Assembly (NCBI GenBank): GCA_022385755.1 | Contig: MU278361.1 | Span: 287,186-351,185, forward strand | Origin: Trametopsis cervina | Taxonomy: Eukaryota > Basidiomycota > Agaricomycetes > Polyporales > Irpicaceae | Direction: 5' to 3' | DNA length: 64,000 bases | Part shown: one piece after another, positions 44,696 through 57,841 of the stretch | Layout of the letters: the number at the start of each line of letters is the position of its first letter | How positions within the stretch are numbered: position 1 is the stretch's first letter | Program-made: the position numbers and the translations under genes | The notes under the pieces: generated by a model | The model's database searches: none | What the model was told of the DNA's origin: nothing | What the model saw: the letters and a program-made list of their open reading frames with translations, nothing else

Positions 44696-47600
44696 TCACA
44701 GCACCTTAGGGTATGCGCGAACGACGAGTTTGCGGATTTCATCCATGATCAGAATACCTGTTCCAAAGGCGAAGGGAATCCCCCAGAACATCCCCGGTAT
44801 GGGAGTAGTACTGAATACGTCTTGCAGTCCTTTCCCATACAGGTTTACAATGGTAATGAGAACTGTAAGCACCATCCCCACCGGGATCATTAAATTTCGG
44901 CGAGGGCCCCAGAGCGGATTCGACCGAAGTAATGATACACGACGGTTGCGGACGGCGAGAAGAGTTCCATATTGAGCGAAGACGATTGCCACATAACTAT
45001 GGTGCAAATGGGTCAGATGGAAGATGTTGGCTTCTTGGACGGACTTACTAGCAGCATTGGCCAACAGAGACGAAATGAGTAAGTTCGTCGAGTGTGTACC
45101 CGTGCCAGCCGTCTGCCCACTTGTTGTAAACCAGGATGACGTCGTAGAAGCCCAGATGTTGGCGGGACATGTACAGGAACCACATAGCCATAGCAGCGGG
45201 CCACATCATGAGGCCGATGAACTTCAGAATACCTGTTTAGTGTCATTGAATACATAAAGACGACGACGATACGCACCAAATAAACCTGGACAAAGAAACG
45301 CCAGTCTGTCAGTCTATCGGTGCGGGCATTGCGTGGCTTGCGCAACATCAGGTCTATGGAAATCAATACTCAGCGGAGGTGTCATAAAGGGATATAACTA
45401 CGCACCAGCCTCAGGTTTCTCGTACATCAACGCTATCGACATGACCACATCGTTGGTGATACAGAAACAGACTTGAAGGTATGAGCTCATAGCAAGTTGC
45501 ATGCCGAGAAAGACGTTCGCAAAAACCGTCATAAACTCGGAGTAGTTTCCGGCCTAAAAATGACCGAAGTTGGAGGGAATATGTATAGTAACATTTGCGG
45601 ACTTACGGGGAGCAAATAGAGCATGACCTTCTTCAAATTATCAAAGACCAACCGACCCATTTCTATACCGACGACGATAGACGATATATCATTGTTGAGT
45701 AGAATCATAGAGGCTAACGAATCCAGTCAACTTGTAGATCAAGCCGAAATATGCAATCATACTTACCGGCATCTTTCGCGACATCACTGCCACTGCCCAT
45801 AACGACACCAATATCGCTTGCTTTCAAGGCTGGAGCGTCGTTGACACCGTCGCCAGTGACTGCGACCGTATTATCGCCCCGAAGCTTCGCCTCCTCGACT
45901 ATACGTAGCTTCTGTTCTGGTGTAGTACGAGCGAAGACAATTTCTGTGTACAGGCCGAAGATAGCGTCCCAGTCATCCTCCGTAAGGGTGACAATGTCTT
46001 CACCAGTGATGACTAGTGCCTTAACGGGATCATCGTCTGCGGGTTTGATGCTATGTCGGGAGGCCTGTGCAAAACGACTATAATGCTCTGAGCCGCGCAT
46101 TTCTGCAAGTGTGTCTATTTTCTCCTGTGTGATGATCCCAACCTGCAAAAATTCAATTGATATTGGTAACGATATGCCATGCACAACGACTCAGGTACCT
46201 GCTGTGAAATCGCTATTCCTGTGAGCTTGAAGTCCCCAGTGACCATGGCCACTCTGACGCCGGCTCGTCGGATGGTGGCAATCGCATCCTTGGCATCAGG
46301 CCTCGGAGGATCTCGAATCCCCACAAGACCGACGAGAGTGAGGCTCTGTAACTCAGAGTACAGAACTTCTTCGATATCGTTGGGGTTGGCGGCGGTGAAA
46401 TCGAGCTTGGATACATCGATTGAAGCTTCACGGCGACAGAGTGCAAGAACGCGCTGGCCTTGGCTGCTCCAACGGGTTTGCAGCGCCTGAAGTTTGCTAC
46501 GAGAAGTAGAATCGAGGTACAGCGATTGACCGTCAGGATCCAGAAAATGCGTGCAATTAGGAAAAAGGACGTCGGGAGCTCCCTTTACAAGAATCCAGGT
46601 AACGGCTTCGTCGGAGGCTTTCCGTTCTCGCATGACCGTTAGCATCCATTTATTGCGCGAATTGAATGGGATTTCGAAGAGTTTATCGTGAGAGTCAACC
46701 AGGGAGCTAGAGTCTAGCGTTGGCAAAGATTCGGAGAAGCGGAGAAGAGCGGTATCGGTTGCGTCGCCCCTGATCACACGGTCATCAAGGGATGGAGAGG
46801 AAGAGGGAGAATCTTCGAAGCGAGCGCCGTTGCATAACCGAGCTACCATATGCAAGGCCTTGATGGCGGAAGGTATTGAGGACCCTGATGATTCGAGTGC
46901 TTTACGGACATCGTCGACGAGGAGCTCTTGGTCAAGAAAGGCGACATTTTGAACGGACTGTGACGAGATGAGCTCAAGTCATACACGAGAGACGACATGG
47001 CATACCATTTTCCCTACTGTAAGTGTCCCCGTCTTATCTGAGCAGAGGATAGACATACAACCCAGGGTCTCGATTGTAGCGAGGTTCTTCACGAGCACGT
47101 GCCGCTTAGCCATGCGTTTTGCAACGATTGTCAAGGATAATGCCACACAGACTGGTAACCCCTGCATTGCGGTTCAGGGGAAGGTGCTACTAAAAGGTAT
47201 GAAGATCTTACCTGTGGGACGAAAGCTGTTAGGCATCCAATGGAGTTGATAATAGCCGAGCTGGCAGTCAAGAAACCAGGAAAACTTGTCCGCAACCAGG
47301 CTGCCCATATAATGAGGGAAAGAATGAATGTAAAGAGCGCAACCCCGGAGATGATCTTTGTGAAGAACCACACTTCTCGTTGGACGGTCGTAAGCTTGAA
47401 CTTGGTCTCACCGGACATTGCAACGAGGCGGCCCATGACGGATTTGTCACCGATGGCAAAGCATACCCCAGTGCAATTGCCTTGCACAACAAAAGTCGAC
47501 GTGAGGGCGAGATTACGAGTCTCGAGGGCGTTATCCGACGTTGGATCCACTGAGCCAGGAATCATGTCGCTATAGTCTTGGTTAACGCGTTCCGAATGGG

Positions 47601-48470
47601 ATAATGAATAAAGCAAACCTTTCCCCAGTGAGGAGGGACCGATCGAAGCGCAAATCGCTTGACAGGTTCACCAACCTGATATCGGCTGGGACACGATCGC
47701 CAATGGTGAGGCAGACAAGATCTCCAACAACGACGTCTGCCGCAGGAATTGTCTGCTGCCTGCCGTCGCGAATGACTGTAGCCTCTTCTGCGATGAGTGA
47801 TTTGATAGACTTCATGATACGTGAAGCATGCCAGTCCACCCAAGCGTAGAAGCCAGCGGAGATGATAATAACTAGGATCTAAGAGCTATGGTCTCAGCAA
47901 CCTGGAATAGGAAATGATGTAAGACATATACCAAAAGAACCGCGACGCCCAAGTTATAGACCGCAGGATCATCGCCGCCAAGTGGTTGGTATGATAACTG
48001 CCGTCCCCAAACGTGAGCCTCGCGCACCAGGATGATAGCAAACATAATTTACCAGCGTGAGGAGGAAGGCAATCCACATTAGGAAATTGAATCCACCAAA
48101 GACATAATTGACTATCTTCTGCCAGTAGTGGGTACGCGGTGGTGAAATGATATTCTTGCCAAGCTTAGCTTTGCGCGCCACCGAAGAGGCCTCGAGTCCA
48201 ACTTGCGGCGCTATTGAGTACCGGCGATACACTTCGTCGACGTTCAGTTGGTGGACATCAATACTACGTATCGCTGCTGCGGGATCTGTGGCAGCGCCTT
48301 GTCTTCCGCGACCCTTTGATGTGGTCTGCTTCTCGTCGTTGCTGTTTTCTATGTGTATAGAAAGTGTACGATAACTAGAACAAGCTTCTGTTAGATGTTG
48401 ACGGGAGAAGGAGCTTTTCGATGTACCGTATCTGAACGTCAAAGTCGGTCTTGGGACTTGATTCTGCCAT
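44696..48470 (-). CDS. P2C-type P-ATPase (Na+/K+-ATPase alpha-like)
   Basis: Cation pump of the P-type superfamily. Thirteen minus-strand exons: 48470-48427, 48374-48053, 47997-47932, 47878-47619, 47569-47212, 47161-47006, 46957-46199, 46142-45767, 45713-45607, 45553-45406, 45353-45273, 45232-45049 and 44996-44696. They give 1053 residues. The ATG at 48470 is chosen because splicing then yields [12 protein letters not shown], the conserved entry of fungal members. Visible: actuator loop [13 protein letters not shown] with phosphorylated Asp392, KGAPDVLFP in the nucleotide domain, [12 protein letters not shown], and [18 protein letters not shown]5 keeps Asn819/Glu822, but M4 reads VPQGLP where Na+/K+-ATPase has PEGL. 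The first M6 Asp is Cys847, while Asp851 remains. Transported ion uncertain. Frame intact. Confidence 0.93.
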
Positions 48471-49351
48471 AGGATGGAGTTGATCTCTTGTCGGGCGAAA
48501 CTGAGAGAAACCGCGGCGACAAGGATATTTCGGAGGATCGTGGCGATTTTATACGGGAAATGCGATGATGATAGATCCAGGCACGTAAGTAGCGGTATTT
48601 TTGCTATTATCCAGTCACGGGCGTGCGACCGTTCCGCGGAAGATAGGGTAACGGTGTTGATATCGACACCAGTTTTACACCGTTTGTTGACATGATAGTG
48701 GCCTTGAAGGCTTTCAAAGTCAATTGCCCTTGAAGCGGTGATGAAGAATGGAACAAATATCCTCGTACAAGTAATCAACGGTCCAAGCGGGGGCATAGTG
48801 CTTCCAGGTTCCTTGATATGCTCTGCGAGAAAGATCGACATATCCTGCAGGCCTATGGCAATAATGGAGCAGGGTGCTTCCGCTGTGGCTGTCTTGACAG
48901 TCGCCGAATGAAACCAGTGATATCTATGCGTGATTTTCGCTACTCGACCTCCCAGGTTTGCAAAAATGCATCCTGCGAATGCTAGTCTCCGAAGCTAATA
49001 ATAATGTCTCGTGCAATGATGACAGATTAGTGAGCTGGACTTCGAGATGATTTGCAAACTCACCATCACAGCACCGCACACTGGGCGGGATCGTGGTGTG
49101 GCATGCTAACACGGACGCTGAAGACCCGAGTGTTGCAGATATACAGGCGGACGTCAGAAACTCAAAGCTATAATACGAGTCTGACACTCGGAGTAGGTAA
49201 ATGGTATTCTATAGCCAGTGCGATGCGCGCGAACTGTTCAAAACCACGTGATCTGTAGTAGTTTTGTGAGGGCGACGTAGCCGCCCATTACCTTCCACCG
49301 ACACCGTCGTTGACGGCGCGCACGGATCCGCCTTCACTCTTCGTCCCTGTC
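48471..49351. promoter_or_regulatory. Divergent promoter region, ATPase and Brr2
   Basis: About 880 bp separate the start codons of the minus-strand ATPase and plus-strand Brr2. A minus-strand frame upstream of the ATPase (to 48841) is continuous with its exon 2, but reads through the first intron and has no family-like sequence, so I treat it as 5' leader. No clear TATA box was seen. Confidence 0.4.
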
Positions 49352-52300
49352 ATGTCTGCGAAACGCGACCTTTCAGGATACAACTATGCTGCCCTCTCAT
49401 CTCTTGTGTTGACGGCCGACAGGTCAGCTCTTCCGAGGCGAGACAAAGAGCCAGATGGCGCACCGACGTCTCTCGCAGGTCGCATTGACCCACGCGAAAT
49501 GGGTTCTCGTGTTCAGCGAGAAGTTCCCAAAGACCTCGAAAAGAAGAAGAAGAAAGCCACGGACAAGCAGGATGAAACGGAGAAGGCCCCGAAACGACGA
49601 GCAGCAGAGACTGCTGGTTTTGGGTACACCGACATTATTGAGGCTACACAAGACGTGGAGGGGTTGACTTACCGACCGAGGACAGCCGAAACTCGTGAAG
49701 TATACGAGCTAGTTCTCTCTTCGGTCCACCAGTCTCTCGGCGACCAAGCGCAAGACGTAGTTCGCAGCGCCGCCGACGCTGTCCTCGAATCCCTCAAGAA
49801 TGAGAGCTTGAAGGACTTCGACAAGAAGAAGGAGGTTGAAGAAATCCTCGGCCCTATCCCCAACGAGTCCTTCTCTCAATTACTTAACTTGTCGAAGAAA
49901 ATTACGGATTATGGAGCTGAAGACGAAACAATGGCGGATCCGGACACAGAGAGGAAGGATGCCGAAATTGATGACGAAATGGGTGTCGCAGTAGTGTTCG
50001 ACGAAGAGGAACAGGAAGAAGATGAAGAAGAGGGTTATGAAATCCGGGAAGAGTCAGAGGACGAGGCGGAAGAGGTGGAGGCGGAAGCCGAGGCCCCGGA
50101 GACTTTGGAGGGCGATGAGGAGCTAGTGATAGGAGGAGCGTCGTCTTCGCAGCAAGGCAAAGCAGGCGCGGACAAGGACATTGTGTCTCCGCATTCCGTC
50201 GATGGTTTCTGGGTACAGCGTCAAATAACGGAAATTTATCCAGACCCAGTCACAGCTGCGGACAAGGCGTCGTCGGTACTCACAATCCTGGGATCCGAGT
50301 CCAGTTTGCGAGACTGCGAGAATCAGCTTATGGAGTTGTTCGACTATCAAAGCTTCCATGTCATCACTAAGTTCCTCAAGAACCGGGACGTCATTGTCTG
50401 GTGCACGAAGCTCATGCGAAGTGATGCTGAGGAGCGCGTCAACGTGGAAGTAGCTATGCGCGAGAAGGGTCTGGGATGGATCTTGCGGGAGCTCGCTGGC
50501 GACAAAAAGGCGAAAGGACGTGCAGGGGACGCGATGGATATCGACGAGAAACCAGCCGTACAAAATGTGCCGAAAACTGCCACCCTTGCGCCCGGCTCGA
50601 CTGTCCAGCCAAAGAAGATTCTCGACCTTGAGGGCATGGCGTTTAGCCAGGGTGGGCATCTCATGTCGAATAAGAAGGTCAAGCTGCCCGACGGTTCATT
50701 CAAGCGCGCGAAGAAAGGATACGAGGAGATTCACGTTCCTGCGCCCAAGAAATCTGACACCGCTTCTGCACTCATACCGATCACTGAACTGCCTCCTTGG
50801 GCACAAGAAGGTTTCAAAGGCATGAAGAACCTGAATCGAGTTCAAAGTAAGCTGTACCCTACTGCCTTTGGTACCGACGAGCCTCTGCTGCTTTGCGCTC
50901 CGACTGGCGCAGGAAAGGTGTGTCATGTTCGTATATTCAGTCACCCGTATCTCCTCTCACGAAGCGTTACTAGACTAACGTCGCTATGTTAACCATCCTC
51001 AACGAGCTTGGCAAGTATCGCGACGAGCAAACTGGTTCGTTCGACCTTGACGCGTTCAAGATCGTTTATATCGCGCCCATGAAGGCCTTGGTCCAGGAGA
51101 TGGTCGGTAACTTCAGCTCGCGGCTCGGTGTATTTGGCGTGAAGGTGGGAGAACTCACGGGTGACTCGCAAATGACCAAGCAACAAATCGCTGAGACGCA
51201 AATTATCGTCACCACACCCGAGAAGTGGGACGTTATCACCCGCAAAAGCACCGACACAAGCTACACGAATCTCGTCAGACTTATAATCATCGACGAAATC
51301 CATCTCTTGCACGACGAGCGTGGCCCCGTCCTGGAGAGTGTCATTGCGAGGACTATCAGACGCATGGAACAGACAGGAGAGTACACTCGTCTCGTTGGAC
51401 TCTCAGCCACTTTGCCGAACTACCAAGACGTTGCCTCCTTCCTCCGTGTCGACCCCGAGAAGGGCCTGTTCTACTTTGACGCTTCTTCGCGTCCTTGTCC
51501 CCTTCAACAGCAGTTCGTAGGTGTCACTGAGAAGAAAGCCATCAAACGATACCAAGTCATGAACGAGGTCTGCTACGAGAAGGTCCTTGATCAAGCAGGC
51601 AAGAATCAGACCCTTGTTTTCGTTCACTCTCGTAAGGAAACCGCGAAGACTGCGAAGTTCATCCGCGACATGGCAATGGAGAAGGAGACTATCACCCAGT
51701 TCGTCAAGCCCGAAGGAGCGACTCGTGAGATCCTGCTCGAGGAGGTGAACAACGTGAAGGACCCCAACCTTAAAGATCTGCTGCAATTCGGTTTCGGTAT
51801 CCATCACGCGGGCATGTCACGCGAGGATCGCAGCCTCGTCGAAGAGCTTTTCGCGGATGGTCACCTACAAGTACTTGTCTGTACCGCGACGTTGGCGTGG
51901 GGTGTCAACCTCCCCGCACACACCGTCATTATCAAAGGCACCCAGATCTACAACCCGGAGAAGGGTCGCTGGGTCGAATTGTCGTCTCAAGATGTGTTGC
52001 AGATGCTTGGTCGTGCGGGTCGTCCTCAGTACGACACGTTCGGTGAGGGTATCATTATCACCAACCATTCCGAGCTGCAGTACTATCTCAGCTTGATGAA
52101 CCAGCAACTCCCCATCGAGTCGCAATTCGTCTCCAAGCTCGCTGACAACCTCAACGCCGAGATTGTGCTCGGGACGATCAGGAACCGGGATGAAGCCGTA
52201 CAGTGGCTTGGATACACGTATTTGTAAGTGTGACTGCTCTTAGCTGCTTGTACGATGTTCTGATTAGTGTCAATTGCCAGGTACGTCCGGATGCTCAAGG

Positions 52301-55300
52301 ATCCGGTATTGTACAGTGTCGGAGCTGACTATCAAGACGACGACCCGTCGCTCGTACAGAAACGAGCTGATATCATCCATACGGCGGCTGCTCTTTTGGA
52401 GAAGTGCCACCTTGTCAAGTATGAGCGTGTCTCTGGCCGCTTCCAAAGTACCGAACTTGGTCGCATTGCCTCTTATTACTACGTGACCTACAACTCGATG
52501 GCGGTTTACAACCAGCACCTTCGTCCCACAATGTCCATGTTGGAGCTGTTCCGGGTCTTCGCACTTTCAAACGAGTTCAAGCTCATTCCGGTCAGGCAAG
52601 ATGTACGCCTGCGGTGTTTACAATTCATGAACAATTTTGACTGACCTATCTTGTAGGAGAAGCTTGAGCTCAGCAAGCTACTTGAGCGGGTACCGATACC
52701 TGTCAAGGAGAGCGTAGAGGAGCCAGCCTCAAAGATCAATGTCCTCCTCCAGGCGTATATCTCCCAGCTCAAACTCGAAGGGTTCGCGTTAGTTGCAGAC
52801 ATGGTCTATGTGCAGCAGTCCGCAGGACGGTATGTCCTTATAAGCTTTGTTTCTTGTCTATAAATCTGACGGAGTGTTAGAATCATTCGAGCCATGTTCG
52901 AGATTTGTCTGAAGCGCGGCTGGGCAGTGCCTGCCAAAGCAGCGCTGGACTTGTCAAAGATGGTGGAACGGAGAATGTAAGTGATAATTGTGCTTCAGGC
53001 TCGATCAACAAATAAGACTCATGTGCTTTCATAGGTGGGGTTCCATGACCCCTCTTCGGCAATTCAAAGGCATTCCTCGCGATATCGTGAGGAAAACCGA
53101 GAGCAAGCAATTCGTACGTTTACTGTCATGAACAACCTATCGCTTCTCTGACGTATCCTTCTTAGCCCTGGTACCGCTACTTCGATTTGGTGAGCCCCAT
53201 TTCACACGGAAACCTTTCCACGACTAACACTTCGTTGTAGAATCCCGGCGAGATTGGTGAGCTTATTGGCGTGCAGAACGCTGGCAAGCTCGTACATCGT
53301 CTTGTTCATAGCTTCCCCAAACTCCAGTGAGTACGCTTATTGGCTCGTGATCGCCAATGGAACTCACTTTATTTCGCAGGTTGTCGGCACAAGTACAGCC
53401 AATCACACGATCCTTGCTCAGGATAGACCTAACGATAACCCCCGATTTCCGATGGGACGAGAAAGTGCACGGGGGCGCCGAATCATTCTGGGTGATTGTC
53501 GAGGACGTCGATGGCGAGATCATCCTTTTCCATGATACTTTCGTCCTCCGACAGAGGTACGCCGAAGATGAACACAGCGTAACGCTTACAGTGCCGATGT
53601 TTGAGCCGGTACCGCCAAACTACTACATCTCCGTCATCTCCGACCGCTGGCTGCACTGTGAAACTCGCCTGCCGATATCTTTCAAGCATCTTATCCTCCC
53701 CGAGAAATTCCCTCTGCCGACACCCCTACTCGACCTTCAAGCCCTTCCGCTGTCTGCTCTGCATAACAAGGACTATGAGAGCATTTACTCGTCAACGCTG
53801 CGCACCTTCAACAAGATTCAGACGCAGGTGTTCCAGGCGCTTTACACTACGGATGACAACGTCTTCGTTGGTGCGCCGACGGGAAGTGGCAAAACAATCT
53901 GTGCCGAATTTGCACTCCTTCGCCTCTGGAGTAAGCGGGAGCAACCTCGCGCTGTATGCATTGAGCCGTACCAGGAGATGGTCGATATGCGTGTAGCAGA
54001 ATGGCGAGCGAAGTTCGGCAAACTTCAGGGCGGTAAAGAGATCGTCAGCTTGACCGGAGAGACCACTGCCGATCTCCGTCTGCTGGAGAAGGGTGATTTG
54101 ATTGTGTGCACACCCACTCAGGTATATATGATCCAGCCTTCTTGCATGTGCACAACTGATTGTCCTCATAGTGGGATGTCATCTCGAGGCGATGGCGCCA
54201 GAGAAAGAACGTGCAAACCATCGGCTTACTCATAGCAGATGAAGTCCAGCTCGTCGGAGGTGAAGTCGGTCCAACTTACGAGGTTATTCTTTCACGTACG
54301 CGCTACGTATCGGCGCAAACCGATATTAAGACGAGAATTGTCGCATGTGGTGTATCACTAGCCAACGCGAGAGACCTTGGGGAATGGATTGGCGCTCCCT
54401 CTCATGCCATCTTCAACTTCCCTCCCAGGTAAGTTATATGCCATCGTGTGCCAAAATTGTTCTTACGTCGTTGAGCAGTGCACGACCACTGGATATGGAT
54501 ATTCATCTGCAGAGCTTCAGCATCCCCCACTTCCCTTCTCTGATGATAGCCATGTCGAAGCCTGCGTACCTTGCTATCGTCGAACACTCCCCTACGAAGC
54601 CCGTTATCATCTTCGTACCATCTCGTCGGCAATGTCGTCTTACCGCAGACGATATCATCACACACTGTGGAGCGGACGATGAAGAGAACCGTTTCCTCAA
54701 CATCGAACCTGAAGACCTGCAACCTCATCTCGATCATATCACCGACAAGGGTCTGACTGAGACGTTGAAGCACGGCATAGGGTACTATCATGAAGCGCTC
54801 GACAAGCAGGACAAGCGTATCGTCGAGAGGCTGTTCCAATCCGGTGCCATCCAGGTTTTGATTGCATCCAAGGTATTTACTTTAGTGTTGCAGTGGGTTA
54901 TGGTATGCTAACACTTTCATCTTAGGACACCGCGTGGAGTCTACCTGTGGCCAGTTACATGGTGATCATTATGGGCGTCCAGTCTTACGAGGGCAAAGAA
55001 CATCGTTACATTGACTACCCCGTGATGGACGTGCTCCAAATGATGGGACGCGCTTGCCGCCCGAGCGAAGATGACAGGAGTCGATGCGTCCTGATGTGCC
55101 AGCAGACTCGCAAAGACTTCTACAAGAAGTTCTTGGCTGAGGGTCTCCCCATTGAGTCTCATCTCCCCACCCATATGTTGCACGACTACTTCCTCGCAGA
55201 GATTGCCGTGAAGACGATTGAGAACAAGCAGGACGCTATGGTCAGTAGCTCATGTTTTGCTATCATGCGCGTGCTGACATTCGGGTATATAGGATATTCT

Positions 55301-56647
55301 GACTTGGACGTATTTCTACCGTCGCATGACACAAAACCCGAACTACTACAACCTCCACAACGTCAGCCATCAGTATCTCTCTGATCACCTGTCTGAGCTG
55401 GTCGAGAACACATTGAACGACCTAGTGAACTCAAAGTGTATCACTATCGGTATGTCACTTGCTTTTACTCGTAGCTCTTTGCTGACTATCGCTTCAGAGG
55501 ACGAGATGGACGTATCGCCGCTCAACCTTGGTATGATTGCGGCATACTACAATATCTCATGTGAGCATATCTATTCCTACACATCTTCTGTATTTAACGC
55601 TGATTGCCGTCGCAGACGTCACTGTCGAGGTGTACACGCTGTCGCTCAAGGAGAAGACCAAGCTGAAAGGTTTACTGGAAGTTGTCTCCTCATCGGCTGA
55701 GTTCGAGTCGATACCCATCCGCCGGCATGAGGATATCCTTCTACGCAGGATCTATGACCGTGTACCCGTCAAGCTGGACCGTGCGGACTTCGAAGCGCCC
55801 CACTTCAAGACTTTCCTCCTGCTTCAAGCGCACTTCTCACGCCTTCAACTTCCACCTGATCTCGCGGCAGACCAAACACTTGTCCTCGAGAAGGTGCTCA
55901 ACCTGCTGTCGGCTTGTGTAGATGTCATGTCTTCAAATGCGTGGTTGAATGCGCTGGGCGCAATGGATCTTTCGCAGATGTGCGTACAGGCATGCTGGGA
56001 TAGCGACTCGCCCCTCAAGCAGATCCCGCACTTCGAACCCGATGTCATCAAGCGCTGCAAAGACGCAGGGATCGAGTCTGTGTACGATATCATGGAGATG
56101 GAAGACGACGATCGCAACAAGCTGCTTCAGATGGATGCTCGTCAAATGTAAGCTTTATTTCTTCCGTCCGGAAAGTAGTCAGTCTAATGATGAACCCAGG
56201 CGCGACGTTGCTACTTTCGTCAACTCATATCCTACCCTGGACGTCAATCACTCGCTTGTGAAGGGCGACTACACTGCCGGCTCGCCTATACAGCTGCAAG
56301 TCAACCTCTCGCGAGACGCGGATGACGAAGACGACGCCGATAATGAGCAAAATGTCATCGCGCCATTCTTCCCCGGAAAGAAGATGGCTGGTTGGTGGCT
56401 CGTTGTCGGAGATCCCAAAAGCCGACAGCTGCACTCTATCAAGCGTGTGACCGTCAACAAGAAGGCGTTGTCTGTCAAGCTCGAACTCACCCTACCCAAG
56501 GGCACGCATAACCTGAAGCTCTACGTCATTTGCGACTCGTATGTTGGAGCGGACCACGATATTGACATGGAACCCATAGAAGTCGCCGAGGGAGAGGACA
56601 GCGACAGCGAGGAAGAGATGGACAGCGACGAGGAGATGGAGGAGTAA
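49352..56647 (+). CDS. brr2: Brr2, U5 snRNP RNA helicase
   Basis: Ski2-like helicase that unwinds U4/U6 to activate the spliceosome. Sixteen exons give 2167 residues, the normal size: 49352-50917, 50974-52223, 52281-52602, 52657-52829, 52881-52976, 53035-53113, 53166-53189, 53241-53326, 53380-54121, 54172-54428, 54479-54872, 54926-55240, 55293-55449, 55498-55560, 55616-56147 and 56200-56647. The N-terminal region carries a long acidic tract (about 215-265). Cassette 1: CAPTGAGKT (split after Lys522 by intron 1), [32 protein letters not shown], then a Sec63 domain. Cassette 2: GAPTGSGKT, but [10 protein letters not shown] in place of DExH, CGVS in place of SAT, and QMMGRACRP. That is the degenerate second cassette typical of Brr2. 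A second Sec63 domain and an acidic tail follow. Exon 7 is 24 nt. Confidence 0.97.
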
Positions 56648-56927
56648 GATGTAGATGGTGCATGACAAAAACGCTTTCGCGGACCCTGTTGCTACCTTTA
56701 GCTTTCGATACTGTAATTGTGCTGTATTATAATTTTGAGTATATTTTCACGATGATGAATTCCTGCCCGAACTTGGCTGCTTAAGCAAGGGTGCATCTGA
56801 CAAAGCGCTGTTGATCTAGGCGCTGGCCACTTGTCTTGCTTTCAACCGCCTTGCCACCGACTTAAGTAACACACTGCACTTAACCGAGGCACCGATAGTA
56901 TCGACATAAGCGGTGCAGTCTATAGCT

Positions 56928-57478
56928 ATGCCAGATTTTCCACCACCAGAGATTGCTCCGCAGACAGACGGCACAAACACTGCGCCTGAGCCCGCCCGCG
57001 ATGCACCCGAGCCTGCGCCAATCACAGAGCAAGAAGTTGGAGAGTACCGAGAGCAAGACCGTTTCCTGCCAGTGAGAGTTCCGCAGCTCTACTTGAGTTC
57101 AAAAGCTGATATTTCTATTATATTAGATAGCGAATGTATCCCGAATCATGAAGGGTGCTGTACCCGGAACAGCCAAGATCTCCAAAGAGGCAAAGGAATG
57201 CGTGCAGGAATGCGTCTCGGAGTTTATTAGCTTCATTACGTCTGAAGCTGCGGAGAAGTGTCAGATGGAAAAGCGCAAGACAATAGGCGGTGAAGATATT
57301 TTGTACGCCATGGTCACACTGGGGTTTGAAAATTATGCGGAGACGTTGAAAATACATTTGGCGAAGCTGAGACAGGTATAGTCCATTGTTCTCGCTATCT
57401 TCTAGCAGAGCGTTGACATATAACTAGTCGAGCGCAGGGAACGCGAGACTCGAGGCGAACGAGAGCAGAGAAGAATAG
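56928..57478 (+). CDS. hap3: NF-YB/Hap3 CCAAT-binding histone-fold subunit
   Basis: Pairs with NF-YC (Hap5) through a histone fold, and with NF-YA binds CCAAT boxes. Exons 56928-57071, 57127-57375 and 57428-57478 give 147 residues. A Pro/Glu/Ala-rich N-terminus (1-40) precedes the core: EQDRFLP joined across intron 1 to [13 protein letters not shown], then [38 protein letters not shown] and [20 protein letters not shown]. Intron 1 interrupts the conserved FLPIANV entry and must end at TTAG before 57127. The short last exon encodes [16 protein letters not shown]. Start at 56928 gives [11 protein letters not shown]. Identification is secure. Confidence 0.95.
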
Positions 57479-57841
57479 TCTATTCTCCAATCCATCCCAT
57501 GCCTGGGCAGTACTCTGCCTATTATACACGCACGCCAGTAGCCATTCACGACGCGATGCCAGCGAATATGCTAACTGTTTGTACCTTCCACACGCTATCG
57601 ATGTACACGGACTGTTGTTTCACCCGGAAATGCTTTGTAACGATACCTCCAATAATACGTACCACCCACTAGACCTACCTATTTCAGAGTAATGAGCCCT
57701 TGTTTCGCAGCCAATCGCCGTGCTCGACACGGACCTCGCTCAAGATCCAATCGTGTGAAACGCAAAGTCTGCTTGATTGCAGTAGACGCCTATGTAATCA
57801 CTTCAGTCAGCCACTTCCACTACCTCGTTCAAACATTTATT
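57479..57841. other. Spacer between NF-YB and GPN2
   Basis: An open frame from 57692 runs in phase into the GPN2 start, but its sequence is not family-like, so it is probably 5' leader. The GPN2 coding region is taken to start at 57842. The rest shows no feature. Confidence 0.5.

Noticed and set aside
48471..48841. N-terminal extension of the ATPase reading through its first intron
   Set aside because: Starting at 48470 and splicing gives the conserved [12 protein letters not shown] entry; the extension is not family-like.
53836..54430. Degenerate motifs (DEVQ, GVS) in the second Brr2 helicase cassette as a sign of gene decay
   Set aside because: The C-terminal cassette of Brr2 is normally degenerate and acts as a regulator; the frame is intact.
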